DNA of 64,000 bases from Streptomyces gelaticus (lineage in GTDB: Bacteria > Actinomycetota > Actinomycetes > Streptomycetales > Streptomycetaceae), in the NCBI RefSeq assembly GCF_014649535.1, contig NZ_BMTF01000018.1, positions 1-64,000 on the forward strand, given 5' to 3'. This document shows positions 46,563 to 54,561 of the stretch, in pieces. Each line of letters begins with the position of its first letter. Positions within the stretch are counted from its first letter, which is position 1. The position numbers were made by a program, and so were the translations under genes. The notes beneath the pieces were generated by a model that saw nothing but the letters and a program-made list of their open reading frames with translations, searched no databases and had not been told where the DNA came from.

Positions 46563-47240
46563 TCAGACCGCCCCGCCGCCACCGGCCCGGACCAGCCCCG
46601 TCTCGTACGCGAGGACCACGACCTGCACCCGGTCGCGCAGGTCCAGTTTGGTGAGGATGCGGCCCACGTGCGTCTTCACGGTCGCCTCGGAGAGCACCAG
46701 GCGTGCCGCGATCTCGCCGTTCGACATGCCCTGGGCGACCAGCAGCATCACCTCGCGTTCGCGTTCGGTGAGCTTGGCGATGTCCTTGTGCTGCGGCTCG
46801 CTGGTGCCGCTCGGCAGCATCGCGGAGAAGCGGTCGAGCAGTCTGCGCGTGGTGGACGGGGCGACGACGGCGTCGCCGCTGTGCACGGAGCGGATCGCGG
46901 CCAGCAGCTCGGCGGGCGGCACATCCTTGAGCATGAAGCCGCTGGCCCCGGCCTTCAGCCCGGAGAAGGCGTACTCGTCCAGGTCGAACGTGGTCAGGAT
47001 GAGCACCTTGGGCGCGTCCGGCTCGGCGCAGATGCGCCGGGTGGCCTCGACACCGTCCAGCCTCGGCATCCGCACGTCCATCAGCACCACGTCCACGGCA
47101 GTGGCACGAAGGTTCTCGATCGCCTCCGCGCCGTCACCGGCCTCGGCCACGACCTCCATGTCCGGCTGGGCGGCGAGCACCATCCGGAAGCCGGTGCGCA
47201 GCAGCACCTGGTCGTCGACGAGCATCACGCGGATCGCCAT
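46563..47240 (-). CDS. NarL/FixJ-family response regulator
   Basis: A 225-residue response regulator. The receiver (1-120) has D9/D10, phospho-acceptor D55 in VVLMDVRMPRLDG, T83 in LILTTFDLDEYAF and K105. The LuxR-type helix-turn-helix (about 155-218) reads LTEREREVMLLVAQGMSNGE, then IAARLVLSEATVKTHV. The ATG giving MAIRVMLVDD is chosen over one nine codons upstream, which has no ribosome binding site. It is downstream of, and on the same strand as, a DesK-type histidine kinase, 51 bp away, with which it forms a two-component system. Targets unknown. Confidence 0.92.
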   Translation of the reverse strand: MAIRVMLVDDQVLLRTGFRMVLAAQPDMEVVAEAGDGAEAIENLRATAVDVVLMDVRMPRLDGVEATRRICAEPDAPKVLILTTFDLDEYAFSGLKAGASGFMLKDVPPAELLAAIRSVHSGDAVVAPSTTRRLLDRFSAMLPSGTSEPQHKDIAKLTEREREVMLLVAQGMSNGEIAARLVLSEATVKTHVGRILTKLDLRDRVQVVVLAYETGLVRAGGGGAV

Positions 47241-47291
47241 GAGGGGTCCTGTCTCCTGTTCCAACATCTGGTGGGCCGGTGGCTCCGGCGC

Positions 47292-48494
47292 CTAGGGGGC
47301 CGGCTTGAGCGGCAGCAGCGCGCTGATCCGGAAGCCGCCGCCGGGGCGCGGCCCGGCATCCAGCGTGCCGCCGACCATGCCGACCCGCTCGCGCATGCCG
47401 ATCATCCCGTGGCCCGCGCCGTCGGCGCCGCCGTCCTCGTACATCTCGTGCGCCGCACCCCGCCCGTCGTCCTCGACCAGCAGGCCGAGCCCGTCGTCGA
47501 AGTAGACCAGACGCACACTGGCCCCCGCGTCCGGGCCGCCGTGCTTGCGGGTGTTGGTCAGGGCCTCCTGCACGATGCGGTACGCGGTCAGCTCGACCCC
47601 GCTGGGCAGCGGGCGCGGGGTTCCCTCGATCTTGAAGTCGACGGCCAGCCCGGTCTGTCTGACCTGTTCGATCAGATCCCCGATCTGATCCACATCGGGC
47701 TGCGGGACGTACTCCCCGCTCTCCGGTGCGTCGCCCGTCCGCAGCACCCCGAGCAGCCGCCGCATCTCGGCCAGTGCCTGCCTGCCGGTGCTGGAGATGG
47801 TCTCCAGGGCCTGCTTGGCCTGGTCGGGGGCCGCGTCCATCACGTAGGCCGCACCGTCGGCCTGCACCACCATCACCGACACGTTGTGCGCGACGACATC
47901 GTGGAGTTCTCGGGCGATACGGGCCCGCTCGGCCGCCACCGCGACCTTCGACTGCGCCTCGCGCTCCCGCTCCAGCCGGGCGGCGCGCTCCTCCAGCTGG
48001 CTGAAGTAGGCGCGCCTGGTCCGCATCGAGTCGCCGAGCACCCAGGCGAGCACGAACGGCACGGTCAGCACGACGACGATGAAGGTCTCCTCGGCCCAGT
48101 TGGTCTGCGGACCCTCGCCCGGCCAGCGCACCTTGGACACGGCCGCCGCGCTCAGGGCGCAGACCAGCGCGAGCCGGGACGCCCAGCGCTCCCCGACGGT
48201 GGCCACGGTGAAGACGATCACCAGCATCGCGAAGTTCATGACGCCGGGCCCCACCCCGGTGACCAGCTGTGCCACCCCCATCGCGATGGCGAGCAGCAGC
48301 ATCTTCTCCGGTGCGCGCCGGCGCAGGGCGACGACCACGCAGAGGCCGAGGACGACCGGGATGGCGGCGACCCGCTCCCTCGTGCTTCCCCCCACACCCA
48401 CCATGGACAGGCCGGAGAGCCCGAGGAGGACGACGGCCCAGAAGGTGTCGACGCCCGTCGGGTGTCTGCGGAGGAAGTCGTAGAGGCGCTGCAC
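47292..48494 (-). CDS. Sensor histidine kinase, HisKA_3 (NarL-partner) type
   Basis: A 400-residue membrane kinase. The N-terminal 155 residues hold about five transmembrane helices (DTFWAVVLLGLSGL, IPVVLGLCVVVAL, MLLLAIAMGVAQLV, FAMLVIVFTVATV, FIVVVLTVPFVLAWVL) with little external sequence, so it probably senses the membrane itself. A coiled coil (160-190) leads to the HisKA_3 box with phosphorylated H198 in ARIARELHDVVAHNVS. The ATPase domain has YRIVQEALTNTRKHG, VEDDGRG and HGMIGMRERVGMVGG. The GTG start lies seven bases after a TACGCT -10 element without a ribosome binding site: leaderless. The partner response regulator follows. Confidence 0.92.
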   Translation of the reverse strand: MQRLYDFLRRHPTGVDTFWAVVLLGLSGLSMVGVGGSTRERVAAIPVVLGLCVVVALRRRAPEKMLLLAIAMGVAQLVTGVGPGVMNFAMLVIVFTVATVGERWASRLALVCALSAAAVSKVRWPGEGPQTNWAEETFIVVVLTVPFVLAWVLGDSMRTRRAYFSQLEERAARLEREREAQSKVAVAAERARIARELHDVVAHNVSVMVVQADGAAYVMDAAPDQAKQALETISSTGRQALAEMRRLLGVLRTGDAPESGEYVPQPDVDQIGDLIEQVRQTGLAVDFKIEGTPRPLPSGVELTAYRIVQEALTNTRKHGGPDAGASVRLVYFDDGLGLLVEDDGRGAAHEMYEDGGADGAGHGMIGMRERVGMVGGTLDAGPRPGGGFRISALLPLKPAP

Positions 48495-48590
48495 GTAACC
48501 CAGCGTAGGGACAGGCAAGGGGCGCACGGGTCAGCCGAAGGGCCGATCCAGCTCCAGAGACCGTACTCCCCAAGGTGGAGACTTGGGAAC

Positions 48591-49571
48591 GTGACGGATG
48601 AGTGGCGTGGGTGGCAGGAGGCGGCGGAGACCGCTTTGTACGGGGACGGGGGGTTCTACCGGAGCCCCGAAGGGCCGGCGGGCCACTTCCGTACCTCCGT
48701 CCACGCCTCCCCGCTCTACGCCGGGGCCGTCGCCCGGCTGCTGGTCGAAACGGCACGGGAACTGGACCCCGGCCCGGTCGACCTGGTGGATCTGGGTGCC
48801 GGGCGGGGCGAGCTGCTGACAGGGGTGCTGGCGGCGCTGCCGGCCGCCGGCGGCGACGGTCTGGCCGTACGGGCGTACGCGGTGGAACTGGCGGGCCGTC
48901 CGCCGGGGCTGGATCCCCGGATCGAGTGGTGCGCCGAACCTCCGCCGCGCGTACACGGCCTGCTGTTCGCCAACGAGTGGCTGGACAACGTCCCGACCGA
49001 GGTCGCCGAGACCGACGCGGACGGCATCACCCGGTATGTCCTCGTCCGGACCGAGGACGGTACGGAACGGCTGGGTGAGCCGGTGACCGGGGCGGACGCC
49101 GAGTGGCTGCGCCGCTGGTGGCCGTCGGCCGGACCGGGCAGCCGCGCGGAGATCGGCCGCCCCCGCGACGAGGCGTGGGCGCGGGCGGTGGCCAGGCTGG
49201 CCGGGGGGCTCGCGGTGGCGGTGGACTACGCCCATGTGCGCGAGGCGCGGCCCCCGTTCGGCACCCTGACCGGCTTCCGGGCCGGGCGCGAGGTCCGGCC
49301 GGTGCCGGACGGCAGCTGCGACCTCACCTCGCACGTGGCGCTGGACGCGTGCGCGGCGGCCGGGTCCGGGGCCGGTGCACCGCCCGAGCTGCTGAGCCAG
49401 CGCGAGGCGCTGCGCCGCCTCGGCGTCAGCGGCGAACGCCCGCCCCTGGCCCTGGCCTCGGCCGATCCGGCCGGCTACGTACGGGCGCTCGCCTCGGCGG
49501 GCGAGGCGGCGGAGCTGACGGCCCGGGGCGGCCTCGGCGATTTCGGCTGGCTGATGCAGCACAGGGGCTGA
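48591..49571 (+). CDS. MidA/NDUFAF7-like SAM-dependent methyltransferase
   Basis: A 326-residue class I methyltransferase of the SAM-MT DUF185/MidA type. The SAM site is VDLVDLGAGRGELLTGVL (about 62-80); GLLFANEWLDNVPTEV is the family's characteristic N-E-x-x-D-x-x-P segment; FRAGREVRPVPDGSCDLTSHV resembles the family's QDPGxxDLTxHV segment. Mitochondrial NDUFAF7 methylates an arginine of the complex I 49-kDa subunit, the NuoD homologue. Here the very next gene encodes a NuoD-like protein, so complex I modification is a strong hypothesis. The GTG start has GGTGGAG ten bases upstream. Confidence 0.85.
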   Translation: MTDEWRGWQEAAETALYGDGGFYRSPEGPAGHFRTSVHASPLYAGAVARLLVETARELDPGPVDLVDLGAGRGELLTGVLAALPAAGGDGLAVRAYAVELAGRPPGLDPRIEWCAEPPPRVHGLLFANEWLDNVPTEVAETDADGITRYVLVRTEDGTERLGEPVTGADAEWLRRWWPSAGPGSRAEIGRPRDEAWARAVARLAGGLAVAVDYAHVREARPPFGTLTGFRAGREVRPVPDGSCDLTSHVALDACAAAGSGAGAPPELLSQREALRRLGVSGERPPLALASADPAGYVRALASAGEAAELTARGGLGDFGWLMQHRG

Positions 49572-49623
49572 GATCGGGCGCCCTGGACTCGGAGCCCCGG
49601 CGCGTCCACGCGATACTGGCCGC

Positions 49624-50766
49624 ATGACGGAGACGACAGTCGGCATCGGCGGCGCGGCGGAGAGCACCGACATGGTGCTCAACATCGGCCCGCAGCACCC
49701 CTCCACCCACGGCGTGCTCCGACTGCGCATCGTCCTGGACGGCGAGCGCATCCAGCACGCCGAGCCGGTCATCGGCTACATGCACCGGGGCGCGGAGAAG
49801 CTGTTCGAGGCTCGCGACTACCGGCAGATCGTCATGCTCGCCAACCGCCACGACTGGCTGTCGGCGTTCTCCAACGAGCTGGGCGTCGTGATGGCCGTGG
49901 AGCGCATGCTCGGCATGGAGGTCCCGGAGCGCGCGGTCTGGACCCGCACCCTGCTCGCCGAGCTGAACCGGGTCCTGAACCATCTGATGTTCCTCGGTTC
50001 GTACCCGCTCGAACTCGGCGGGATCACCCCAGTGTTCTACGCCTTCCGTGAGCGCGAGGAGCTCCAGGCCGTGATGGAGGAGGTCTCCGGCGGCCGGATG
50101 CACTACATGTTCAACCGCGTCGGCGGCCTCAAGGAGGACCTGCCGGCCGGCTGGCTCGGCCGGGCCCGGGACGCCGTCGCCTCGGTCCGGTCCCGGATGG
50201 ACGTCTACGACGACCTGGTGCTCGGCAACGAGATCTTCCGGGGCCGCACCCGCGGCGTGGGCGTGCTCAGTGCCGGGACCGTGCACGCGTACGGGGTGTC
50301 CGGGCCGATCGCCCGCGCCTCGGGCGTCGACTTCGATCTGCGGCGCGACGAGCCGTACCTCGCGTACGGGGAGCTCCAGGACACCCTGAAGGTGGTCACC
50401 CGCACCGAGGGCGACTGCCTGGCCCGCTTCGAATGCCTGCTGGAGCAGACGCAGAACGCCCTGGACCTCGCGGACGCCTGCCTGGACCGGATGGCCGGCC
50501 TGGCCCCCGGCCCGATCAACCAGCGGCTGCCCAAGGTGCTGAAGGCCCCCGAGGGCCACACCTACGCCTGGACCGAGAACCCGCTCGGCGTCAACGGCTA
50601 CTACCTCGTGTCCAAGGGCGAGAAGACCCCGTACCGGCTGAAGCTCCGCTCCGCCTCGTACAACAACATCCAGGCGCTCACCGAGCTGCTGCCGGGCACG
50701 CTGGTCGCCGACATGGTGGCGATCCTGGGCTCGCTCTTCTTCGTGGTCGGCGACATCGACAAGTGA
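49624..50766 (+). CDS. NADH-quinone oxidoreductase subunit D-like protein (orphan NuoD)
   Basis: A 380-residue homologue of the 49-kDa/NuoD subunit that lines the quinone site of complex I. Conserved segments include VLNIGPQHPSTHGVLRL, IGYMHRGAEKLFE, YRQIVMLANRHDWLSAFSNE, LAELNRVLNHLMFLGSYPLE and GKLRSASYNN-like RLKLRSASYNNIQALTELL. It is shorter than the ~420-440 residues of the main NuoD and lies outside a nuo operon, so it is a second copy, as in S. coelicolor (annotated nuoD2 from memory). A GATACT hexamer six bases before the ATG suggests a leaderless start. A MidA-like methyltransferase gene precedes it by 52 bp on the same strand. Confidence 0.9.
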   Translation: MTETTVGIGGAAESTDMVLNIGPQHPSTHGVLRLRIVLDGERIQHAEPVIGYMHRGAEKLFEARDYRQIVMLANRHDWLSAFSNELGVVMAVERMLGMEVPERAVWTRTLLAELNRVLNHLMFLGSYPLELGGITPVFYAFREREELQAVMEEVSGGRMHYMFNRVGGLKEDLPAGWLGRARDAVASVRSRMDVYDDLVLGNEIFRGRTRGVGVLSAGTVHAYGVSGPIARASGVDFDLRRDEPYLAYGELQDTLKVVTRTEGDCLARFECLLEQTQNALDLADACLDRMAGLAPGPINQRLPKVLKAPEGHTYAWTENPLGVNGYYLVSKGEKTPYRLKLRSASYNNIQALTELLPGTLVADMVAILGSLFFVVGDIDK

Positions 50767-50776
50767 CCGGAGCGCG

Positions 50777-50811
50777 GCGGCCGCCGTCCCGGGACCCGGG
50801 ACGGCGGCCGC
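50777..50811. terminator. Hairpin terminator after the orphan nuoD
   Basis: Two 17-base arms (GCGGCCGCCGTCCCGGG and its complement) abut around one base; the inner pairs must open to form a loop. It separates two convergent genes. Confidence 0.75.
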
Positions 50812-50838
50812 TGCTCGTTGCGCGGGGATCGCGCCGCG

Positions 50839-51852
50839 CTACGAGATCGCGCTCCGCAGCTCCACCACGTCCATCTGTTCGGTCTCGTCGTGTGCGGTCA
50901 GGTCGATGACCTCGCCGGCGACGCGGTCCGGGGCCTCGTCCGTGCGGTGCGCGGCCAGCGCCTCCGCGCCCACCACATCGGCGAGGTCCTCGTCCTGCAC
51001 GGACTCGATCGCGGCACGTGCCGCCTTCTGCGTACCGAAGAAGTCGAAGCTGCCCTGCGGCACCGGGTGGCGGCGGGAGGCCGCGTACGGGGCGACGGCG
51101 GTGGCGGCCGGTGCGGTGCGCGCCGGGGGCAGCGCGGCGGACGGGCGGGGCGCGGGCAGGGCGGCCGGCGGGCGCAGATGCTGCGCGCCGGTCCGGTCCT
51201 CGTCCGCGGTGTGCTTGCCCTGCCGCTCCTCCGCCTCCCGGGACCGCTCCGCCAGATCACGCTTCCTGGCCTGCTCGGCGGTACGGCGCGCCTCCTGGAG
51301 CGCCCCGTTGCGCGAGAGGTCCTCCAGCGCCTGGGCGGCCCGCAGATAGGCGGCCGGCGTCGGCGTGCTGCGTGCGGCAGGCAGCTCGCGGGGCGTGGCG
51401 GCCTCGATGGCGAGCTGCCTGCGGCCCTCCAGTGCGCTGGCCCGCGCGGTCTCGGCGGTGGCGTACCGGCGCAGCAGCGCGGCGTGCTCCCCGCGGAGGT
51501 TGGCGAGCTCCACGCGCTTGCGGCGCAGCTTCGTCTCCAGCCGGGTGCGCAGCTCCCGCGACTCCTCCAGGTCGCCCTCCAGCTCGGAGAGGCGCTCCTC
51601 GGCCCGCCACTGGTCACCGGCGCGGGCCCGCGTCAGCTCCGCGACCCGGCGGCCGGCTTCCCGGTCCCAGCTGCGCATCAGATACGCGCCGGTCACGGCG
51701 GCGGCCGCCGAGGCGGCCACCAGACCCCGCAGGACCAGGGGCTCGGCGAGCAGCCAGGCGCCCGAGGCACAGAGGACCGAGACTCCGACGACTGCCGACG
51801 GCGGAAGGATTCTGTGCAGAGGTGGCGAATGGCGATGACGTCCACGTGGCAT
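50839..51852 (-). CDS. Membrane-anchored coiled-coil hypothetical protein
   Basis: A 337-residue protein of unknown function. Two hydrophobic segments lie at about 17-37 and 42-60, then a long charged coiled coil (about 65-160; RVAELTRARAGDQWRAEERL, LEGDLEESRELRTRLETKLR) and a second helical stretch (LRAAQALEDLSRNGALQEAR). The remainder is Pro/Ala-rich, with a conserved-looking GSFDFFGTQKAARAAIE and an acidic tail. The topology suggests a cytoplasmic coiled coil tethered to the membrane, as in scaffold or division-site proteins. TAAATT lies seven bases before the ATG with no ribosome binding site, so it is probably leaderless. Confidence 0.75.
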   Translation of the reverse strand: MPRGRHRHSPPLHRILPPSAVVGVSVLCASGAWLLAEPLVLRGLVAASAAAAVTGAYLMRSWDREAGRRVAELTRARAGDQWRAEERLSELEGDLEESRELRTRLETKLRRKRVELANLRGEHAALLRRYATAETARASALEGRRQLAIEAATPRELPAARSTPTPAAYLRAAQALEDLSRNGALQEARRTAEQARKRDLAERSREAEERQGKHTADEDRTGAQHLRPPAALPAPRPSAALPPARTAPAATAVAPYAASRRHPVPQGSFDFFGTQKAARAAIESVQDEDLADVVGAEALAAHRTDEAPDRVAGEVIDLTAHDETEQMDVVELRSAIS

Positions 51853-51947
51853 GGCCTGAAATTTACCGTGTGTACGGGGCACTTGGGGGGCCGCCTGCCA
51901 ATCTGTTCCCTGCCGGTTACCTGACGGCCCCCTTTCCGCCCCGATTC

Positions 51948-52934
51948 CTACTTCCCGACGAGGCCCTTCGCGCGCAGATAGTCCTTGGCCACATCGGCGG
52001 GCTTTGCGCGCTCGGCGTCGACCTTGCGGTTCAGTTCCGCGAGATCCTCGGTGGTGAGCGCCTTGGTGAGCTTGCCGAGTGCGTCGGCAATGTCCTGGGA
52101 ACCGGCATCCTCGGCATTGAGGACCGGCAGTACGTTGTCGGCGTTCTGGAGCTTCTTGTCGTCCTCCAGGAACACCAGGCCGTAGCTGTCCAGCACCGCG
52201 TCCGTGGTGGTGGTGAGGACCATCTGGTCCTTGCCGTCCTTGACCGCCTGCTTGGACTGCGGCGTACCGACTCCCTTGGGGTCTATACCGGTGACATTGA
52301 TGCCGTAGGTCTTCTTCAGACCGGGGGCGCAGAACGGCCGCACCTCGCACTCGTCGCCCGCCGCGATCTTCACTCCGGCCTTCGACCTGCCGAGATCCGA
52401 AAGGGTCTTGAGCTTGTTCTTCCCGGCGAATTCCTTGGTCACCGCGAAGGCGTTCTGGTCGACCGCAGCACCGGCCGGGAGCACCTTCAGTCCGCGCGGG
52501 GCGGCGAGCTTCTCCAGGGCGGCGACCGTGGCCGCCGTGTCACCGGAGGCGACCGGCGCCTTCTCGGCCTTCTTCGGACCGTTCACCTTGGCATTGAGGA
52601 ATTCGGCGATCGTCGCGGCGTATTCGGGGACGACATCGATCTCGCCCTTCTCCAGGGACGGCTCGTACAGTTCCCGGTTCGCCACCGTGGTGACCGAGGT
52701 GCTGTATCCGGCGTCGCCCAGGATCTGCGCGTACAGCTCCGCGAGCACCTTGGACTCCGTGAAGGAGGCCGCGCCGACGACCAGCGAGCCCTTCTTGCCG
52801 GAGCCCGCGGCGCCGCCGGAGGATGCCGCGCCCGCCTTGTCCTTCTCCAGGCTGTCGCCGCCGCAGGCGGCGAGCGAGCCGGCCAGCGCGACCATCCCGA
52901 TGACCGCGCCGGCTATGCGCGAGGTCTTGCTCAT
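51948..52934 (-). CDS. Glycine betaine/quaternary-amine ABC transporter substrate-binding lipoprotein
   Basis: A 328-residue lipoprotein with signal MSKTSRIAGAVIGMVALAGS and lipobox LAAC (C24). The mature part is an OpuAC/ProX-type binding fold: LVVGAASFTESKVLAELYAQ, VANRELYEPSLEKGEIDVVP, EYAATIAEFLN, DPKGVGTPQSKQAVKDGKDQ and VFLEDDKKLQNADNVLPVLN. Members capture glycine betaine, choline, carnitine or proline betaine for osmoprotection; the exact ligand is not read. It is third in order after two permease genes on the same strand, with the ATPase gene divergent. Confidence 0.93.
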   Translation of the reverse strand: MSKTSRIAGAVIGMVALAGSLAACGGDSLEKDKAGAASSGGAAGSGKKGSLVVGAASFTESKVLAELYAQILGDAGYSTSVTTVANRELYEPSLEKGEIDVVPEYAATIAEFLNAKVNGPKKAEKAPVASGDTAATVAALEKLAAPRGLKVLPAGAAVDQNAFAVTKEFAGKNKLKTLSDLGRSKAGVKIAAGDECEVRPFCAPGLKKTYGINVTGIDPKGVGTPQSKQAVKDGKDQMVLTTTTDAVLDSYGLVFLEDDKKLQNADNVLPVLNAEDAGSQDIADALGKLTKALTTEDLAELNRKVDAERAKPADVAKDYLRAKGLVGK

Positions 52935-53043
52935 TGTCGTTCTCCGTCCACAGCCACAGGGCTGTACGAGTTCGCAGCAACAGGTCCGTACGTGATGCGA
53001 TCCGTCGATCACGGACCGGGTTCCATGGGCGCTCACGCCGCCG

Positions 53044-53718
53044 TCACGCCGTCCGGCGGCGGCGCAGCGGTGACAGCAGCCGGTCCAGGCCGACCAGTAC
53101 CGCCTCCACCAGCAGCGCGAGCACGGCGACCAGCACCGCTCCCGCGACCACCTGCGGTGTGTTGTACGTGTTGAAGCCGGCGGTGATGATCCGGCCGAGG
53201 CCTCCCTGGCCGGCCATCGCGGCGATCGTCGCCGTGGCGACCACCTGGACCGCGGCGGAGCGCAGCCCGGTCATGATCATCGGGTAGGCCAGCGGGAGTT
53301 CGACCCGGAGGAAGAGCTGCCGCCCGGACATCCCCATGCCGCGCGCCGCCTCCCTCACCGACCGGTCGACCTCCGCCATACCGACGTAGGCGTTGGTCAG
53401 CAGCGGCGGCACGGCGAACAGCACCAGCGCGATGACCGTCGGCACATATCCGGCGTTGCGCAGCGGCGAGACCATGAAGAGGGCCAGCACCGCGAAGACC
53501 GGCACCGCCCGCCCCACGTTGGAGAGGTTGACGGCCAGCGCGCCCCCCTTTCCGATGTGTCCCAGGTACAGCGCGACCGGCAGCGCCACCGCGCACGCCA
53601 GGGCGAGCGCGACGCCGCTGACGTACAGATGCTCGGCGAGCCGGTGGGCCGCCCCGCTCTCCCCCGACCAGTTGGCGCCGGTGGTGAGCCAGGTCCAGGC
53701 CTCGCCGAGAACTCCCAT
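53044..53718 (-). CDS. Quaternary-amine ABC transporter permease
   Basis: A 224-residue integral membrane permease with about five helices and the BPD_transp_1 EAA-type loop EVDRSVREAARGMGMSGRQL preceding VELPLAYPMIMTGLR. It corresponds to OpuCB/OpuCD or ProW-like half-permeases. The upstream gene on the same strand encodes a second, similar permease three bases away, so the importer uses a permease heterodimer. The binding lipoprotein gene follows after 109 bp. ATG start (MGVLGEAW). Confidence 0.92.
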   Translation of the reverse strand: MGVLGEAWTWLTTGANWSGESGAAHRLAEHLYVSGVALALACAVALPVALYLGHIGKGGALAVNLSNVGRAVPVFAVLALFMVSPLRNAGYVPTVIALVLFAVPPLLTNAYVGMAEVDRSVREAARGMGMSGRQLFLRVELPLAYPMIMTGLRSAAVQVVATATIAAMAGQGGLGRIITAGFNTYNTPQVVAGAVLVAVLALLVEAVLVGLDRLLSPLRRRRTA

Positions 53719-53721
53719 GGG

Positions 53722-54432
53722 TCAGACCGCCTTTGCCACGGTGGCCGCGTCCGCGTGCGCGGCGCGTATTCGGGTCCAGGGGGTCAGCAGCCGCTGCACA
53801 CCGAGCAGCAGCAGATCCGCGACGACCGCGAGCAGTACGCACAGGACCGAGGCCGTGAGCACCTGGGCCTTGAAGAAGCTGGGGAGCGCGTCCCCTATGA
53901 GGTTGCCGAGGCCGCCCCTGCCGATGATCGACCCGACCGTCGTCAGCGCGATCGTCGACACCGTGGCGATCCTTACACCGGCCATCAATGCGGGTACGGC
54001 CAGCGGGAGTTCGACCTCCCACAGCAGCCGGGCCGGTCCGTATCCCATCCCCTTCGCGGCCTCCTTCGCCTCCTGGGGCACGGCTTCGAGACCGGCCAGG
54101 ATGTTCCGCACGAGAATGGTCAGCGAATACAGCACCAGGCCGGTGACCACCAGCGCGGCGGAAAGCCCGAACAGCGGCAGCAGCAGCGAGAACATGGCGA
54201 GCGAGGGCACGGTGTAGAGCACCGTCGTCAGCCCGAGCACCGGTCCGGCGAAACGGCGGCTGCGGCGCGCCAGCAGCGCCAGCGGAAAAGCCACCAGGAG
54301 TCCGATCACCACCGAGACCGCGGTGATCCAGATGTGCTGGACCGTCGCATCGGTCAACTCCTGGCTGCGGGAGCGGAGATACTCCCCGCAGATCCAGTCG
54401 TTCGTCACCAGGCAGTTCTGTCCCGCGGCCAT
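53722..54432 (-). CDS. Quaternary-amine ABC transporter permease
   Basis: A 236-residue permease paralogous to the one after it. The N-terminus (CLVTNDWICGEYLRSRSQEL) is extracytoplasmic or interfacial, then about five helices; the ATPase-contact loop is AVPQEAKEAAKGMGYGPARL followed by VELPLAVPALMAGVR. It is the first gene of the permease-permease-binding protein transcript and is divergent from the ATPase gene across 129 bp, so a shared regulatory region probably keeps the two halves of the transporter in step. Confidence 0.92.
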   Translation of the reverse strand: MAAGQNCLVTNDWICGEYLRSRSQELTDATVQHIWITAVSVVIGLLVAFPLALLARRSRRFAGPVLGLTTVLYTVPSLAMFSLLLPLFGLSAALVVTGLVLYSLTILVRNILAGLEAVPQEAKEAAKGMGYGPARLLWEVELPLAVPALMAGVRIATVSTIALTTVGSIIGRGGLGNLIGDALPSFFKAQVLTASVLCVLLAVVADLLLLGVQRLLTPWTRIRAAHADAATVAKAV

Positions 54433-54561
54433 CCGTCCCCACCTCCCGGTCACCGTTTCGCACGTATGTCCGACGACCCTATCCTCGACGACCGACAATC
54501 GCCGGAGCCGTTGTATTTCAGCAACATGTCCTTCACAGAACACGCGCCACAATGGGGAACC

